A stretch of DNA of 14,594 nucleotides. It comes from Anaerolineaceae bacterium (GTDB lineage Bacteria > Chloroflexota > Anaerolineae > 4572-78). Each line of letters opens with the position of its first letter. Positions within the stretch are counted from its first letter, which is position 1. This document shows, one piece after another, positions 7,742 to 14,021 of the stretch. The stretch is from contig JANTHQ010000016.1 in NCBI GenBank assembly GCA_024762375.1, forward strand, positions 1 to 14,594. Reading direction: 5' to 3'. The notes under the pieces are model-generated. The model was not told the DNA's origin and did no database searches. It worked only from the letters and a program-made list of their open reading frames with translations. The position numbers and the translations under genes are program-made.

Positions 7742-7791
7742 GATTTCTCCCGCTGAATAGCCCGCAGGGCATTTTGAAGGGTGGAGTTCGG
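7742..7791 (+). repeat. Intergenic hairpin repeat, copy 1
   Basis: This 50-bp block matches 9566-9615 at 43 of 50 positions by direct comparison. The core is the hairpin GCCC-GCA-GGGC followed by a GAAGGGTGGA segment. The outer CACCCT/AGGGTG pairing seen in copy 2 is lost here, so this copy looks decayed. It starts 18 bp after the kinase stop. The rest of the 201-bp gap (7792-7924) holds no gene I can support: only a 17-codon reading frame, an AT-rich stretch and the signals listed at 7870-7896. Confidence 0.75.
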
Positions 7792-7869
7792 ATGAAAAAA
7801 CGCGCACCGCTTTTAACAGCCTTTTTCCCCAATTATTTACGCTAATTTTATGGAGAAATTTCCCCCGCT

Positions 7870-7896
7870 GCCGATAATTAATCTGTGAAAACAGGT
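7870..7896 (+). promoter_or_regulatory. Possible flagellar-type (sigma28) -10 element plus GAAA-capped hairpin before the chemoreceptor gene
   Basis: GCCGATAA at 7870-7877 is an exact match to the -10 octamer of sigma28 (FliA) promoters, which often drive chemoreceptor genes. A good TAAA -35 at the right distance is missing; the aligned octamer matches only about three of eight bases. Just downstream, 7881-7896 can fold into a 6-bp stem (one G-U pair) closed by a GAAA tetraloop, about 28 nt before the ATG. The site is suggestive, not firm. Confidence 0.3.
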
Positions 7897-7924
7897 ACAT
7901 TCGGTCAACGCTCAAGGGGGAACA

Positions 7925-9556
7925 ATGCCATTTTCTGACCTGCTGAAAATCGGGCTCGAAGCCATCATCACAATGACGCTGGTAAACGTACTGGCGTATT
8001 ATCTTTCGCGAAAAGGGCTTGCCACAAAAATATTGCTCATCACCTCGCCCACCATTGCCGTATCGTTTTTGCTCGGGATGATGTTCAGCACATACGGGTA
8101 CACGTTGGCCACCGCCGCGATATTTTTTGCAGCGAGTTTCGGCGTCAGCGCGCTGTTCATCTGGGCCGTGTTCAAATGGCTCGTCAAACCCATCAACACC
8201 ATTGCCCGCATCAGCGAAGAAATATCCAATGGAAATTTGATGCCCGGCACGGCTCTGGCCGTTTCCGGCAGTGACGAAATTGCCGAAATGGTCACGGCTG
8301 TGGGGAAGATGGTGGCTTATTTACAGCAAATCGAACACGTTGCCGCCAAAATTGCCGCCGGAGATTTGAATGTGACAATTGCGCCATCGTCTGAAAAAGA
8401 TAAATTGGGGCAGAGTTTGCTGCAGATGATGGACACGCTGCAAAATATCATCGGCAATTTGCAAACCGAATCAACCGAAATAGCGCAAGCCAGCGCCAGC
8501 CTGACCACCGTGGCGGAACGCACCGACACAGCCACCGGCGATGTTTCGGCGCGAATGGCGGGTTTGTCGCAGCAAATTACCACCCAATCGCAGGCGTTGC
8601 ACACGGTCGCCGAGGCTGTGGAACAAATGCTGGCGGGCATTCAGGATATCGCCCGCGGGGCACAGACACAGGTCGAGGCGGTCAATCAGGCGGCAGCCAT
8701 CGCAGAAGAAATTAATGTGGCTATTATGCAGGTGGCCAAAAACACCCAGAGCGGCGCGCAGGGAGCGGCCAAAGCGGCAAAAATCGCGCACGAAGGCGCG
8801 AACACCGTCCGCGAGACAGTGGTGGGGATGGAACGCATCAAAAAAACCGTCGGTGTTTCGGCGCAGAAAGTACAAGAAATGGGCAGACAATCCGCGGAAA
8901 TCGGCGATATTGTGGAGACCATCGAGGGGATTGCCGCGCAGACCAACCTGCTGGCACTGAATGCTGCCATCGAAGCGGCACGGGCCGGCGAGCACGGCAA
9001 AGGGTTCGCTGTGGTAGCCGATGAAGTTCGGAAATTGGCTGAAAAATCGGCGGCGGCAACCCAAGAAATTGCAACGTTGGTTTCAACCATTCAAGAAGTG
9101 GTCGCCGAGGCTGTCGCCGCAATGGATGAAGGCACGGCCGAAGTGGATGCCGGTATGCAGCGTGCCACCGAGTCGCAGCAAGCGCTGTCAAATATCATCG
9201 AATCGGCTGAAAATGTCAACCAGCAGGTTGAAGAAATTGCAGCCGCAGCCCAGCACATCGGCGCATCATCAATGACGCTCACCGAAGCAGTCACCGTTAT
9301 GCGCGATGTGATTGAAAATAACACAGCCACAACTGAAGAAATGGCCAGCAAATCACACGAGGTGAAAGAAACACTGGCACATGTTACCGGTATCAGCGCC
9401 GAAAGCAATGATATGATTGCCGAAGTTCACGCCATCACTCAAGAAATGCGCGAACGGGTCGCATCGGGCAGCGCGGCGACACAGGCACTCGCAGAAATGG
9501 CCGTCACCATGCAGACGATGGCCGCCCGCTTCCATTTGAATGGCGCTCGGGGTTAG
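7925..9556 (+). CDS. Methyl-accepting chemotaxis protein without extracellular sensor domain
   Basis: Membrane chemoreceptor or MCP-like signalling protein of 543 residues. The N-terminus has three hydrophobic segments (about 9-27, 35-53, 60-86) with only short loops, so there is no room for a periplasmic ligand-binding domain. A HAMP domain follows (about 84-138) and then a second HAMP-like unit around AAKIAAGDLNVTIAP (about 140-185). The cytoplasmic signalling domain is a long heptad-rich coil. Its conserved hairpin tip reads IEGIAAQTNLLALNAAIEAA, then RAGEHGKGFAVVADEVR, around 334-371. No C-terminal CheR-binding pentapeptide is seen. The start follows AAGGGGG with 4-nt spacing. No che genes lie in the window, so it may serve an array encoded elsewhere. 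It probably senses membrane state or a partner protein, not an external ligand; that is inference. Copies of the hairpin repeat flank the gene. Confidence 0.95.
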   Translation: MPFSDLLKIGLEAIITMTLVNVLAYYLSRKGLATKILLITSPTIAVSFLLGMMFSTYGYTLATAAIFFAASFGVSALFIWAVFKWLVKPINTIARISEEISNGNLMPGTALAVSGSDEIAEMVTAVGKMVAYLQQIEHVAAKIAAGDLNVTIAPSSEKDKLGQSLLQMMDTLQNIIGNLQTESTEIAQASASLTTVAERTDTATGDVSARMAGLSQQITTQSQALHTVAEAVEQMLAGIQDIARGAQTQVEAVNQAAAIAEEINVAIMQVAKNTQSGAQGAAKAAKIAHEGANTVRETVVGMERIKKTVGVSAQKVQEMGRQSAEIGDIVETIEGIAAQTNLLALNAAIEAARAGEHGKGFAVVADEVRKLAEKSAAATQEIATLVSTIQEVVAEAVAAMDEGTAEVDAGMQRATESQQALSNIIESAENVNQQVEEIAAAAQHIGASSMTLTEAVTVMRDVIENNTATTEEMASKSHEVKETLAHVTGISAESNDMIAEVHAITQEMRERVASGSAATQALAEMAVTMQTMAARFHLNGARG

Positions 9557-9565
9557 GTTCTTGCT

Positions 9566-9615
9566 GATTTCTCACCCTGAGTAGCCCGCAGGGCGTATCG
9601 AAGGGTGGAATTCGG
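9566..9615 (+). repeat. Intergenic hairpin repeat, copy 2
   Basis: Same 50-bp element as 7742-7791 (43/50 identical), placed 9 bp after the chemoreceptor stop. It folds as CACCCT ... GCCC-GCA-GGGC ... AGGGTG, that is, an outer and an inner stem separated by an internal loop. There is no T-tract, so a classical terminator role on the plus strand is not evident. It sits between convergent genes. Confidence 0.8.
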
Positions 9616-9680
9616 CGGGATAAACGCCCTTCGATACGCGATTTGCAGGGCAAATCGCTACTCAGGATGCGTTTATCCCG
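9616..9680 (-). repeat. Intergenic hairpin repeat, inverted copy 3 with a different tip
   Basis: A nested palindrome. The outer arms CGGGATAAACGC (9616-9627) and its exact complement (9669-9680) enclose a perfect 9-bp stem GCGATTTGC (9638-9646) / GCAAATCGC (9650-9658) with an AGG loop. On the minus strand it carries CCTGAGTAGC and GCGTATCGAAGG on either side of the tip, the same bases that bracket the GCCCGCAGGGC tip in copy 2. It is therefore a head-to-head relative of copy 2 in which the tip has been replaced. The remaining 9681-9705 holds nothing recognisable. Confidence 0.8.
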
Positions 9681-9705
9681 GCAAACGGTGAAACGTCAAC
9701 ACGCC

Positions 9706-10740
9706 CTAATCAGCTTTGCCGCGTTTGACTGCGATAATCTCCGCGATAATCGACAGGGCTATTTCTTCAGGGCCAATTGCGCCCAAATCCAACCCGATGG
9801 GCGCGTGGATCCGGGCAATTTGCGCCGCAGAAAGCCCCATCTCCGTCAGCGATTCCACGCGTTTGGCGTGCGTTCGCCGCGAACCGAGCGCGCCGATATA
9901 GCGCACCGGACGGTTCAAAGCGATTTTCAACGCCGGATTATCGAATTCTGCATTGTGGCTGACAAACACCAGATAGCACCCTTCGTCCAACTGCATTTCT
10001 GCCAGCGCATCGGCGGGAAATTGGACAATCAGTTCATCAACCTGCGGAAAACGGTCTTTTGACGCAAAAACATCACGCGGGTCAATCACAATGGTGCGAA
10101 ATCCGAGCGCTTTTCCAAATGTCGCCAGCACCATGGCGATATGTACCGCGCCGATGACAATCAATCGTTGCGGCGGCGGATAAATCTCGATGAACACATC
10201 TGCCGGACCGGCAGCCGTGTTGAAAGTTTGGCGCACCGTGTGTTGGGTTTTCATCTGTTCGATGGCGGCATCTCGCACCGGCTCTGCCAGCGCGCCCAAA
10301 TCGCCCACCGTGTGACCATCGGGAAACACCAGCATTCTCCCACCGGCGTGCGCTCCACCGAGCACTGTCGCGAGCGAAAATAGTTTTTGCGCCGCCAGCG
10401 CATCTTTCAAGCCGGAGAAAATTGCCGCGTCCAGCGGCTCAATATACACATCGATGTTCCCGCCACACAGCAATCCCACAGCCTCAAATGCCATTTCATC
10501 CGTAATGCCATATTCCATCAATTTCGGTTTGCCGGTTTTTAAAACCTCTTGCGCGTGCTGAAAGACATTGCCTTCCACGCATCCCGCGCTCACCGAACCG
10601 ACCATGTCGCCCGCCGATGACACAGCCATTTTTGAACCAAGCGGGCGCGGCGCAGAGCCATACACTTTTACCACAGTTGCCAGCGCTACCTGCTTTCCGC
10701 CTGCCAACCACTGTTCAATTTCCGAAATAATTTCGCGCAT
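9706..10740 (-). CDS. XdhC/CoxI family protein
   Basis: A 344-residue soluble protein of the XdhC/CoxI family. Known members insert or sulfurate the molybdenum cofactor of xanthine dehydrogenase or CO dehydrogenase-type enzymes. The N-terminal XdhC_CoxI domain shows GSAPRPLG (28-35) and GSVSAGCVEG (48-57), followed by LLCGGNIDVYIEP (90-102); Cys54 and Cys92 are the conserved-type cysteines. The C-terminal Rossmann-like XdhC_C domain starts at RLIVIGAVHIA (192-202), with YIGALGSRRT (281-290) and IGLDLGAIGPEEIA (315-328). The nucleotide-loop motif reads GAVHIA where many XdhC proteins have GAGHVA, possibly a subfamily variant. The start is supported by GAGAGG about 8 nt upstream, which overlaps the stop of the upstream MBL gene. 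The two form an operon with a 12-bp gap. No molybdenum hydroxylase, MobA-like or cox gene is in the window, so its client is unknown. Confidence 0.92.
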   Translation of the reverse strand: MREIISEIEQWLAGGKQVALATVVKVYGSAPRPLGSKMAVSSAGDMVGSVSAGCVEGNVFQHAQEVLKTGKPKLMEYGITDEMAFEAVGLLCGGNIDVYIEPLDAAIFSGLKDALAAQKLFSLATVLGGAHAGGRMLVFPDGHTVGDLGALAEPVRDAAIEQMKTQHTVRQTFNTAAGPADVFIEIYPPPQRLIVIGAVHIAMVLATFGKALGFRTIVIDPRDVFASKDRFPQVDELIVQFPADALAEMQLDEGCYLVFVSHNAEFDNPALKIALNRPVRYIGALGSRRTHAKRVESLTEMGLSAAQIARIHAPIGLDLGAIGPEEIALSIIAEIIAVKRGKAD

Positions 10741-10752
10741 TCTTTTTTCCTC

Positions 10753-11454
10753 TCACGCCGACGTTTTAACCTGCCGGGCGAATGCTTCCAATGCTTGTGC
10801 AGCATTTTTTTGCAGTGGATTGCCGTGCCCAAAACAGACAATGTCCGGTGCCAGCGCGGCCAGTTTTACCACCGAAGCACGGTTTGCCGCCATATCCGGG
10901 GTAAAAGCAGCAAACGGCAAACGCAATCCGAATAAATTGAGTATCACATCGCCACAGAACAGAATCCGGCGCTGTGGCTGCCAAAACGCCAAATGCCCCG
11001 GTGTGTGGCCGGGAACTTCCAGCACGTGCAACCCGCCCAACACCGGAATGACATCGCCCTCACCGACAGTTTCATCAACGGGTGTGCCGGGAAGCAATTC
11101 CGCATCACGCGCCATCCAGCGGGCGACACCCGACAACGTATCGCGCGGCGGGTACACCGGTTTTTCGCGCCCTTCGATAATCGGTTTCTCGCGAGCGGAG
11201 GCATAAACCGTGGCTTCTGAAAGTCGTTTCAGGGTTGGTAAACTGCCGATGTGGTCACCATGCCCGTGGGTGATGAGAATCTGTTTTATGTCGGTGGGCA
11301 GGTAGCCGTGCGCGGCCAACTGGCGAACAATTTTGGATGCTGCCAGTGCCAAACCGGTATCCACCAGCGAGATTCCGTCGGCTTCGATGATGGCGTACAC
11401 CCGCCCGGCCATCAACCCGGAAAAGCCGAATACATTTGCCGTAATTTGTCGCAT
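10753..11454 (-). CDS. Metallo-beta-lactamase-fold hydrolase
   Basis: Soluble MBL-superfamily enzyme, 233 residues from the second ATG. Numbered from the first ATG at 11457, the metal ligands are complete: T63-HGHGDH (H64, H66, D68, H69), H151 in VPGHTPGH, D170 in FCGDV and H211 in FGHGNP. This is the two-metal hydrolase set of the glyoxalase II-like/YcbL-type branch, which usually acts on thioesters, lactones or phosphoesters. The substrate cannot be read from sequence. Two ATG codons are adjacent; GGGAG sits 5 nt before the second (11454) but only 2 nt before the first, so I chose 11454. It is the first gene of a two-gene operon with the XdhC-family gene, driven by the promoter at 11496-11528. 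A beta-lactamase role is unlikely. Confidence 0.9.
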   Translation of the reverse strand: MRQITANVFGFSGLMAGRVYAIIEADGISLVDTGLALAASKIVRQLAAHGYLPTDIKQILITHGHGDHIGSLPTLKRLSEATVYASAREKPIIEGREKPVYPPRDTLSGVARWMARDAELLPGTPVDETVGEGDVIPVLGGLHVLEVPGHTPGHLAFWQPQRRILFCGDVILNLFGLRLPFAAFTPDMAANRASVVKLAALAPDIVCFGHGNPLQKNAAQALEAFARQVKTSA

Positions 11455-11495
11455 CATCGCTCCCGAACAATCTAAATCATCTGGAAAAGTTTCAC

Positions 11496-11528
11496 GGTTA
11501 TTGTAACCTTTCGGTTATGGATTGCCAA
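11496..11528 (-). promoter_or_regulatory. Promoter with overlapping inverted-repeat operator, MBL-xdhC operon
   Basis: On the minus strand, TTGGCA (11523-11528) and TACAAT (11500-11505) are separated by exactly 17 bp, each five of six to consensus. GGTTA-TTG-TAACC (11496-11508) is a perfect palindrome covering the -10, and a further GGTTA half-site lies at 11513-11517 in the spacer, within a CGGTTAT direct repeat. This is a plausible repressor site. The leader would be about 40 nt. The promoter diverges from that of the LysM gene. Confidence 0.65.
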
Positions 11529-11556
11529 AAAATCGGGCAGAAGCCTTTCGCTCAAC

Positions 11557-11585
11557 TTGACGTAACAATGCGTCTGTGATATTAT
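11557..11585 (+). promoter_or_regulatory. Sigma70-type promoter of the LysM lipoprotein gene
   Basis: TTGACG (11557-11562), 17 bp, TATTAT (11580-11585); each box matches consensus at five of six positions. Predicted start is near 11592, about 33 nt before the ATG at 11625. The two -35 boxes of this divergent region are 28 bp apart. Confidence 0.7.
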
Positions 11586-11624
11586 ATTTATGTCATCTTG
11601 AGTGTTTGCTGCGGAGGAAGCAAA

Positions 11625-12287
11625 ATGAAAAAACTATTGAACAGCGGCATCATCGTCGCCATTGTATTGTTGGCTCTCATCGCGACCGGATGCGCCCGCG
11701 AGCGCCCGGAAGCACCCGTGCCAACCCCCACGCCACTCCCGGCAACGCCTGTTCCGGCATCCGTGGACGGTACGCCAACCATACTGACCGTCGTGGCCAC
11801 CGCCACCTCTCAGCCGATTATCGGCACACCCACCCCCATCCAATTGGCACCGACTGCCACCCCGCTGACGGCCATGAGCACCAGCGAAGCCGGTTCCGGC
11901 GGTTCATCTGCTCCCGCCGCACCGACAACCGCCCCCACCAGCGCGCCGCCCGCCAGCACCGGCGGCAGTGGCTCGGAAATTGTGCACATCGTCCAACCCG
12001 GTGAAAATCTGTTCCGCATCGGGCTGCAATACGGCGTCGATGCCGAAACGCTGGCGGCATACAACGGCATTTCTGACCCGACCGTCATTTATGTCGGCCA
12101 GAAAATCCGCATTCCGGTTTCCGGCAGCGGCGCTACCGGCGGCGGGCAAATCTATATCGTCCAACCCGGCGATACCCTGTACACCATCGCAGTTTCGTTC
12201 AACATCACAGTACAGGCTTTGATGAGCGCGAACGGCATCACCAACCCCGATATGATTTATGTCGGGCAAAAACTTATCGTGCCGTAA
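11625..12287 (+). CDS. LysM-domain lipoprotein (two LysM repeats)
   Basis: Exported lipoprotein of 220 residues, probably anchored in the membrane and binding peptidoglycan. The N-terminus MKKLL with a hydrophobic core ends in ATGC, Cys23 being the lipidation site. Residues about 24-118 are a low-complexity Pro/Thr/Ala/Ser linker likely to be disordered. LysM 1 covers about 119-165 (HIVQPGENLFRIG ... YVGQKIRIP) and LysM 2 about 176-220 (YIVQPGDTLYTIA ... YVGQKLIVP). The protein ends at the last LysM, so there is no catalytic domain. The ATG at 11625 has GGAGG with about 7-nt spacing; an in-frame TTG at 11598 would add nine residues before the signal peptide and has no such site. It has its own promoter and terminator, so it is monocistronic. 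LysM is known to bind N-acetylglucosamine polymers; a structural wall role is inferred. Confidence 0.93.
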   Translation: MKKLLNSGIIVAIVLLALIATGCARERPEAPVPTPTPLPATPVPASVDGTPTILTVVATATSQPIIGTPTPIQLAPTATPLTAMSTSEAGSGGSSAPAAPTTAPTSAPPASTGGSGSEIVHIVQPGENLFRIGLQYGVDAETLAAYNGISDPTVIYVGQKIRIPVSGSGATGGGQIYIVQPGDTLYTIAVSFNITVQALMSANGITNPDMIYVGQKLIVP

Positions 12288-12300
12288 ACACACGCACAAA

Positions 12301-12328
12301 TTGACAAACCAAACGCTATCAGTATCCT
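12301..12328 (+). promoter_or_regulatory. Possible promoter of the NUDIX-NrnA operon, embedded in the terminator
   Basis: A perfect TTGACA (12301-12306), 16 bp, then TATCCT (12323-12328), four of six to the -10 consensus. The -10 falls in the loop of the LysM terminator hairpin. Transcripts starting near 12335 would contain only the right arm and so would escape termination. Without it the NUDIX gene would have no visible promoter. Confidence 0.4.
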
Positions 12329-12350
12329 ACGGCTGATAGCGTTTTCATTT
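12311..12350 (+). terminator. Rho-independent terminator after the LysM gene
   Basis: A perfect 12-bp stem: AAACGCTATCAG (12311-12322) pairs with 12333-12344 across a 10-nt loop, followed by a T-rich tail (TTTTCATTTT through 12350). It begins 24 bp after the stop codon of the LysM gene. Confidence 0.85.
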
Positions 12351-12367
12351 TGGCGAAAGGATACGAT

Positions 12368-12910
12368 ATGCCCCCCGAAAAAACGCTCAGCGAAAAAACC
12401 ATCTACAATGGAAAAATGCTCTCGTTCAGTTTGCGAGAAGCCACTCTGGCCGATGGAACACACGTCAACCGCGAAATTGTCAGCACCAAAGGCGCGGTGG
12501 TCATTGTGGCCCTCACGGCTGAAAATGAAGTGCGGCTGGTGCGCCAATTCCGCGCCGCCGCCCAAAAATGGATTGTCGAACTGCCGGCGGGAACGCTCAA
12601 TCCCGATGAAGACCCTGCCGTCGGAGCACCACGCGAATTGGCAGAAGAAACCGGCGACACTGCCGCCCACTGGGAATATCTCGGCGGATTTTACACCGCT
12701 CCGGGCATTCTCACCGAACTCCTGCACTTGTTTCTCGCCACAGACTTGACGCCCGGTGCAACCAATTTCGATTTTGACGAGCATATCGAAAATATAACCG
12801 TTCCGTGGTCAGAAGCAATTGCAATGATTCGCCGCGGGGAAATCGAAGACGCGAAAACCATCGCCGGCCTAACCCGTGCCGGCTTGCATTTAAACCTTCC
12901 ATTCACATAG
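12368..12910 (+). CDS. NUDIX hydrolase, ADP-ribose pyrophosphatase-like
   Basis: Cytoplasmic 180-residue NUDIX enzyme, probably splitting ADP-ribose into AMP and ribose 5-phosphate. The Nudix box is complete in spacing: G75, E81, R89-E90, E93-E94, G96 (GX5EX7REUXEEXG); the final position is Asp97 where a hydrophobic residue is usual. The preceding VRQFR (58-62) and ELPAG (71-75) are typical of the ADP-ribose/NudF group. The C-terminal part (YTAPGILTELLHLFLATDL) also fits that group. The ATG at 12368 follows GAAAGGA with 6-nt spacing; a TTG at 12350 would place this site inside the gene and lies in the terminator tail. It is followed after 16 bp by the NrnA-type gene, so the pair is probably co-transcribed. 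Substrate preference within the family cannot be proven from sequence. Confidence 0.92.
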   Translation: MPPEKTLSEKTIYNGKMLSFSLREATLADGTHVNREIVSTKGAVVIVALTAENEVRLVRQFRAAAQKWIVELPAGTLNPDEDPAVGAPRELAEETGDTAAHWEYLGGFYTAPGILTELLHLFLATDLTPGATNFDFDEHIENITVPWSEAIAMIRRGEIEDAKTIAGLTRAGLHLNLPFT

Positions 12911-12926
12911 AATCGAGGCACTTCCA

Positions 12927-13901
12927 ATGTGGTCAGAAATTATTACTGCCATAAACGATCACCAGCATTTTATCATCAGCGCCCACACCAACCCCGATTG
13001 CGACGCGCTGGGTTCGGAACTGGGGATGGCATTTTTGCTGCAACAGTTGGGCAAAACCGTAACCATTTTAAATAGCGACCCGATGCCGCCCACATACGCT
13101 TTTATCGACCCGGACCGGATGGTGCAAACATATTCACCGAATGCACACCGCAAAACCATCGCCGATGCAGACGCAATCATCGTGGTAGATGCTTCGGGGG
13201 GGTGGACACGTTTGGGGCGCGTTGGCGATGCGCTGGCCGCCGCGCATAAACCATCGCTGTGCATTGACCATCATCCAAACAGCGTAAAATACACCGATGT
13301 CGCCGTGGTTGACCCCACAGCTGCCGCCACCGGCGAATTGATTGTCGAGTTGGCGGAAGCCATCGGCGGCGAAATTTCGCCGAAAATGGCTGTCGCGCTG
13401 TACACCGCAATCGTCACCGATACCGGGAATTTTCGGTTTTCCAGCACCGATGCCCGCACCCACCGCATTACCGCCAAATTGCTGGAAGCGGGCGCACACC
13501 CTGCCGAAATTTACAATCGGCTGTACGAGCAAAATTCGCTGGCGCGGGTACAGTTGGAAGGCTACACCCTGCAACACATCGAACTGACTCACGGTGGGCG
13601 CACCGCATACAGCGTGCTCACGCTGGAGATTCTGGAACGCTTCGGTGTCGCCTCATCAGATTTGGATAGTTTTAGCGGGCTGTCACAAAAAATTAAAGGG
13701 GTTGATGTATCGGTATTTTTGGTGGAATTGCCGCGCCAGCGGGTAAAAATCAGCCTGCGCAGCAATGGCACTGTTCCGGTCAACCAAGTTGCCGCCAAAT
13801 TCGGCGGTGGCGGCCACGTGCCGGCAGCGGGTGCAACCGCCGACGGCACAATAGAAACCGTGCTATCAAACGTGCTCGGCGAAGTGGCGAAACTGCTGTA
13901 A
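12927..13901 (+). CDS. nrnA: DHH/DHHA1 phosphoesterase, NrnA-type (nanoRNase/pAp phosphatase)
   Basis: A 324-residue soluble phosphoesterase, the usual NrnA length. Known members remove nucleotides from 2-5-mer RNA and many dephosphorylate pAp; some also cleave pApA from c-di-AMP breakdown. Metal-binding motifs: HTNPDCDALGS (H20, D24, D26), VVDAS (D88), the DHH triad D114-H115-H116, and TDTGNF (D165). The C-terminal DHHA1 domain has GGGGHVPAAG (293-302). One small difference is DCDA where DGDA is more common. The start follows GAGG with 9-nt spacing, 16 bp after the NUDIX stop, so an operon is likely. It ends before a strong bidirectional terminator. Family is certain; the choice of nanoRNA versus pAp as main substrate is not. 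Confidence 0.93.
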   Translation: MWSEIITAINDHQHFIISAHTNPDCDALGSELGMAFLLQQLGKTVTILNSDPMPPTYAFIDPDRMVQTYSPNAHRKTIADADAIIVVDASGGWTRLGRVGDALAAAHKPSLCIDHHPNSVKYTDVAVVDPTAAATGELIVELAEAIGGEISPKMAVALYTAIVTDTGNFRFSSTDARTHRITAKLLEAGAHPAEIYNRLYEQNSLARVQLEGYTLQHIELTHGGRTAYSVLTLEILERFGVASSDLDSFSGLSQKIKGVDVSVFLVELPRQRVKISLRSNGTVPVNQVAAKFGGGGHVPAAGATADGTIETVLSNVLGEVAKLL

Positions 13902-13938
13902 GCCCGATTCGCGTTTCAAAAAAAATTACCGGAATACA

Positions 13939-13971
13939 AAAAAGCCATCGAGCAACGTTCGATGGCTTTTT
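13939..13971. terminator. Bidirectional rho-independent terminator between nrnA and the MFS gene
   Basis: A 13-bp perfect stem (13939-13951 with 13959-13971) around GCCATCGA/TCGATGGC and a 7-nt loop. It carries an A-run on the left and a T-run on the right, so it can terminate both the rightward nrnA transcript and the leftward MFS transcript. The remaining bases of the 120-bp gap show nothing else. Confidence 0.85.
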
Positions 13972-14021
13972 ATTGGAAAATGTTGTGCCTATTTTATCAG
14001 ATTCAAGTTGCTACAGCATCA

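Noticed and set aside
7842..7869. GAAATTTC palindrome (within GGAGAAATTTCCCC) as an operator
   Set aside because: Only 8 bp in an AT-rich region; too short to separate from chance.
7792..7924. c-di-GMP riboswitch upstream of the chemoreceptor
   Set aside because: I looked for the conserved GEMM core because such genes often carry it; the required conserved segments are absent.
9566..9680. Rho-independent terminator between the chemoreceptor and xdhC-family genes
   Set aside because: The stems are strong but neither strand has a following T-tract; any termination effect would be of another kind.
9557..9705. CRISPR array or attachment site in the repeat-rich convergent gap
   Set aside because: Repeats are inverted hairpins with no regular spacers, and there is no integrase, tRNA or Cas gene nearby.
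11598..11624. In-frame TTG start for the LysM gene
   Set aside because: It would add nine residues before a normal signal peptide, and the GGAGG site fits the ATG at 11625.
12350..12367. TTG start for the NUDIX gene
   Set aside because: It lies in the terminator tail and precedes the GAAAGGA site that serves the ATG at 12368.
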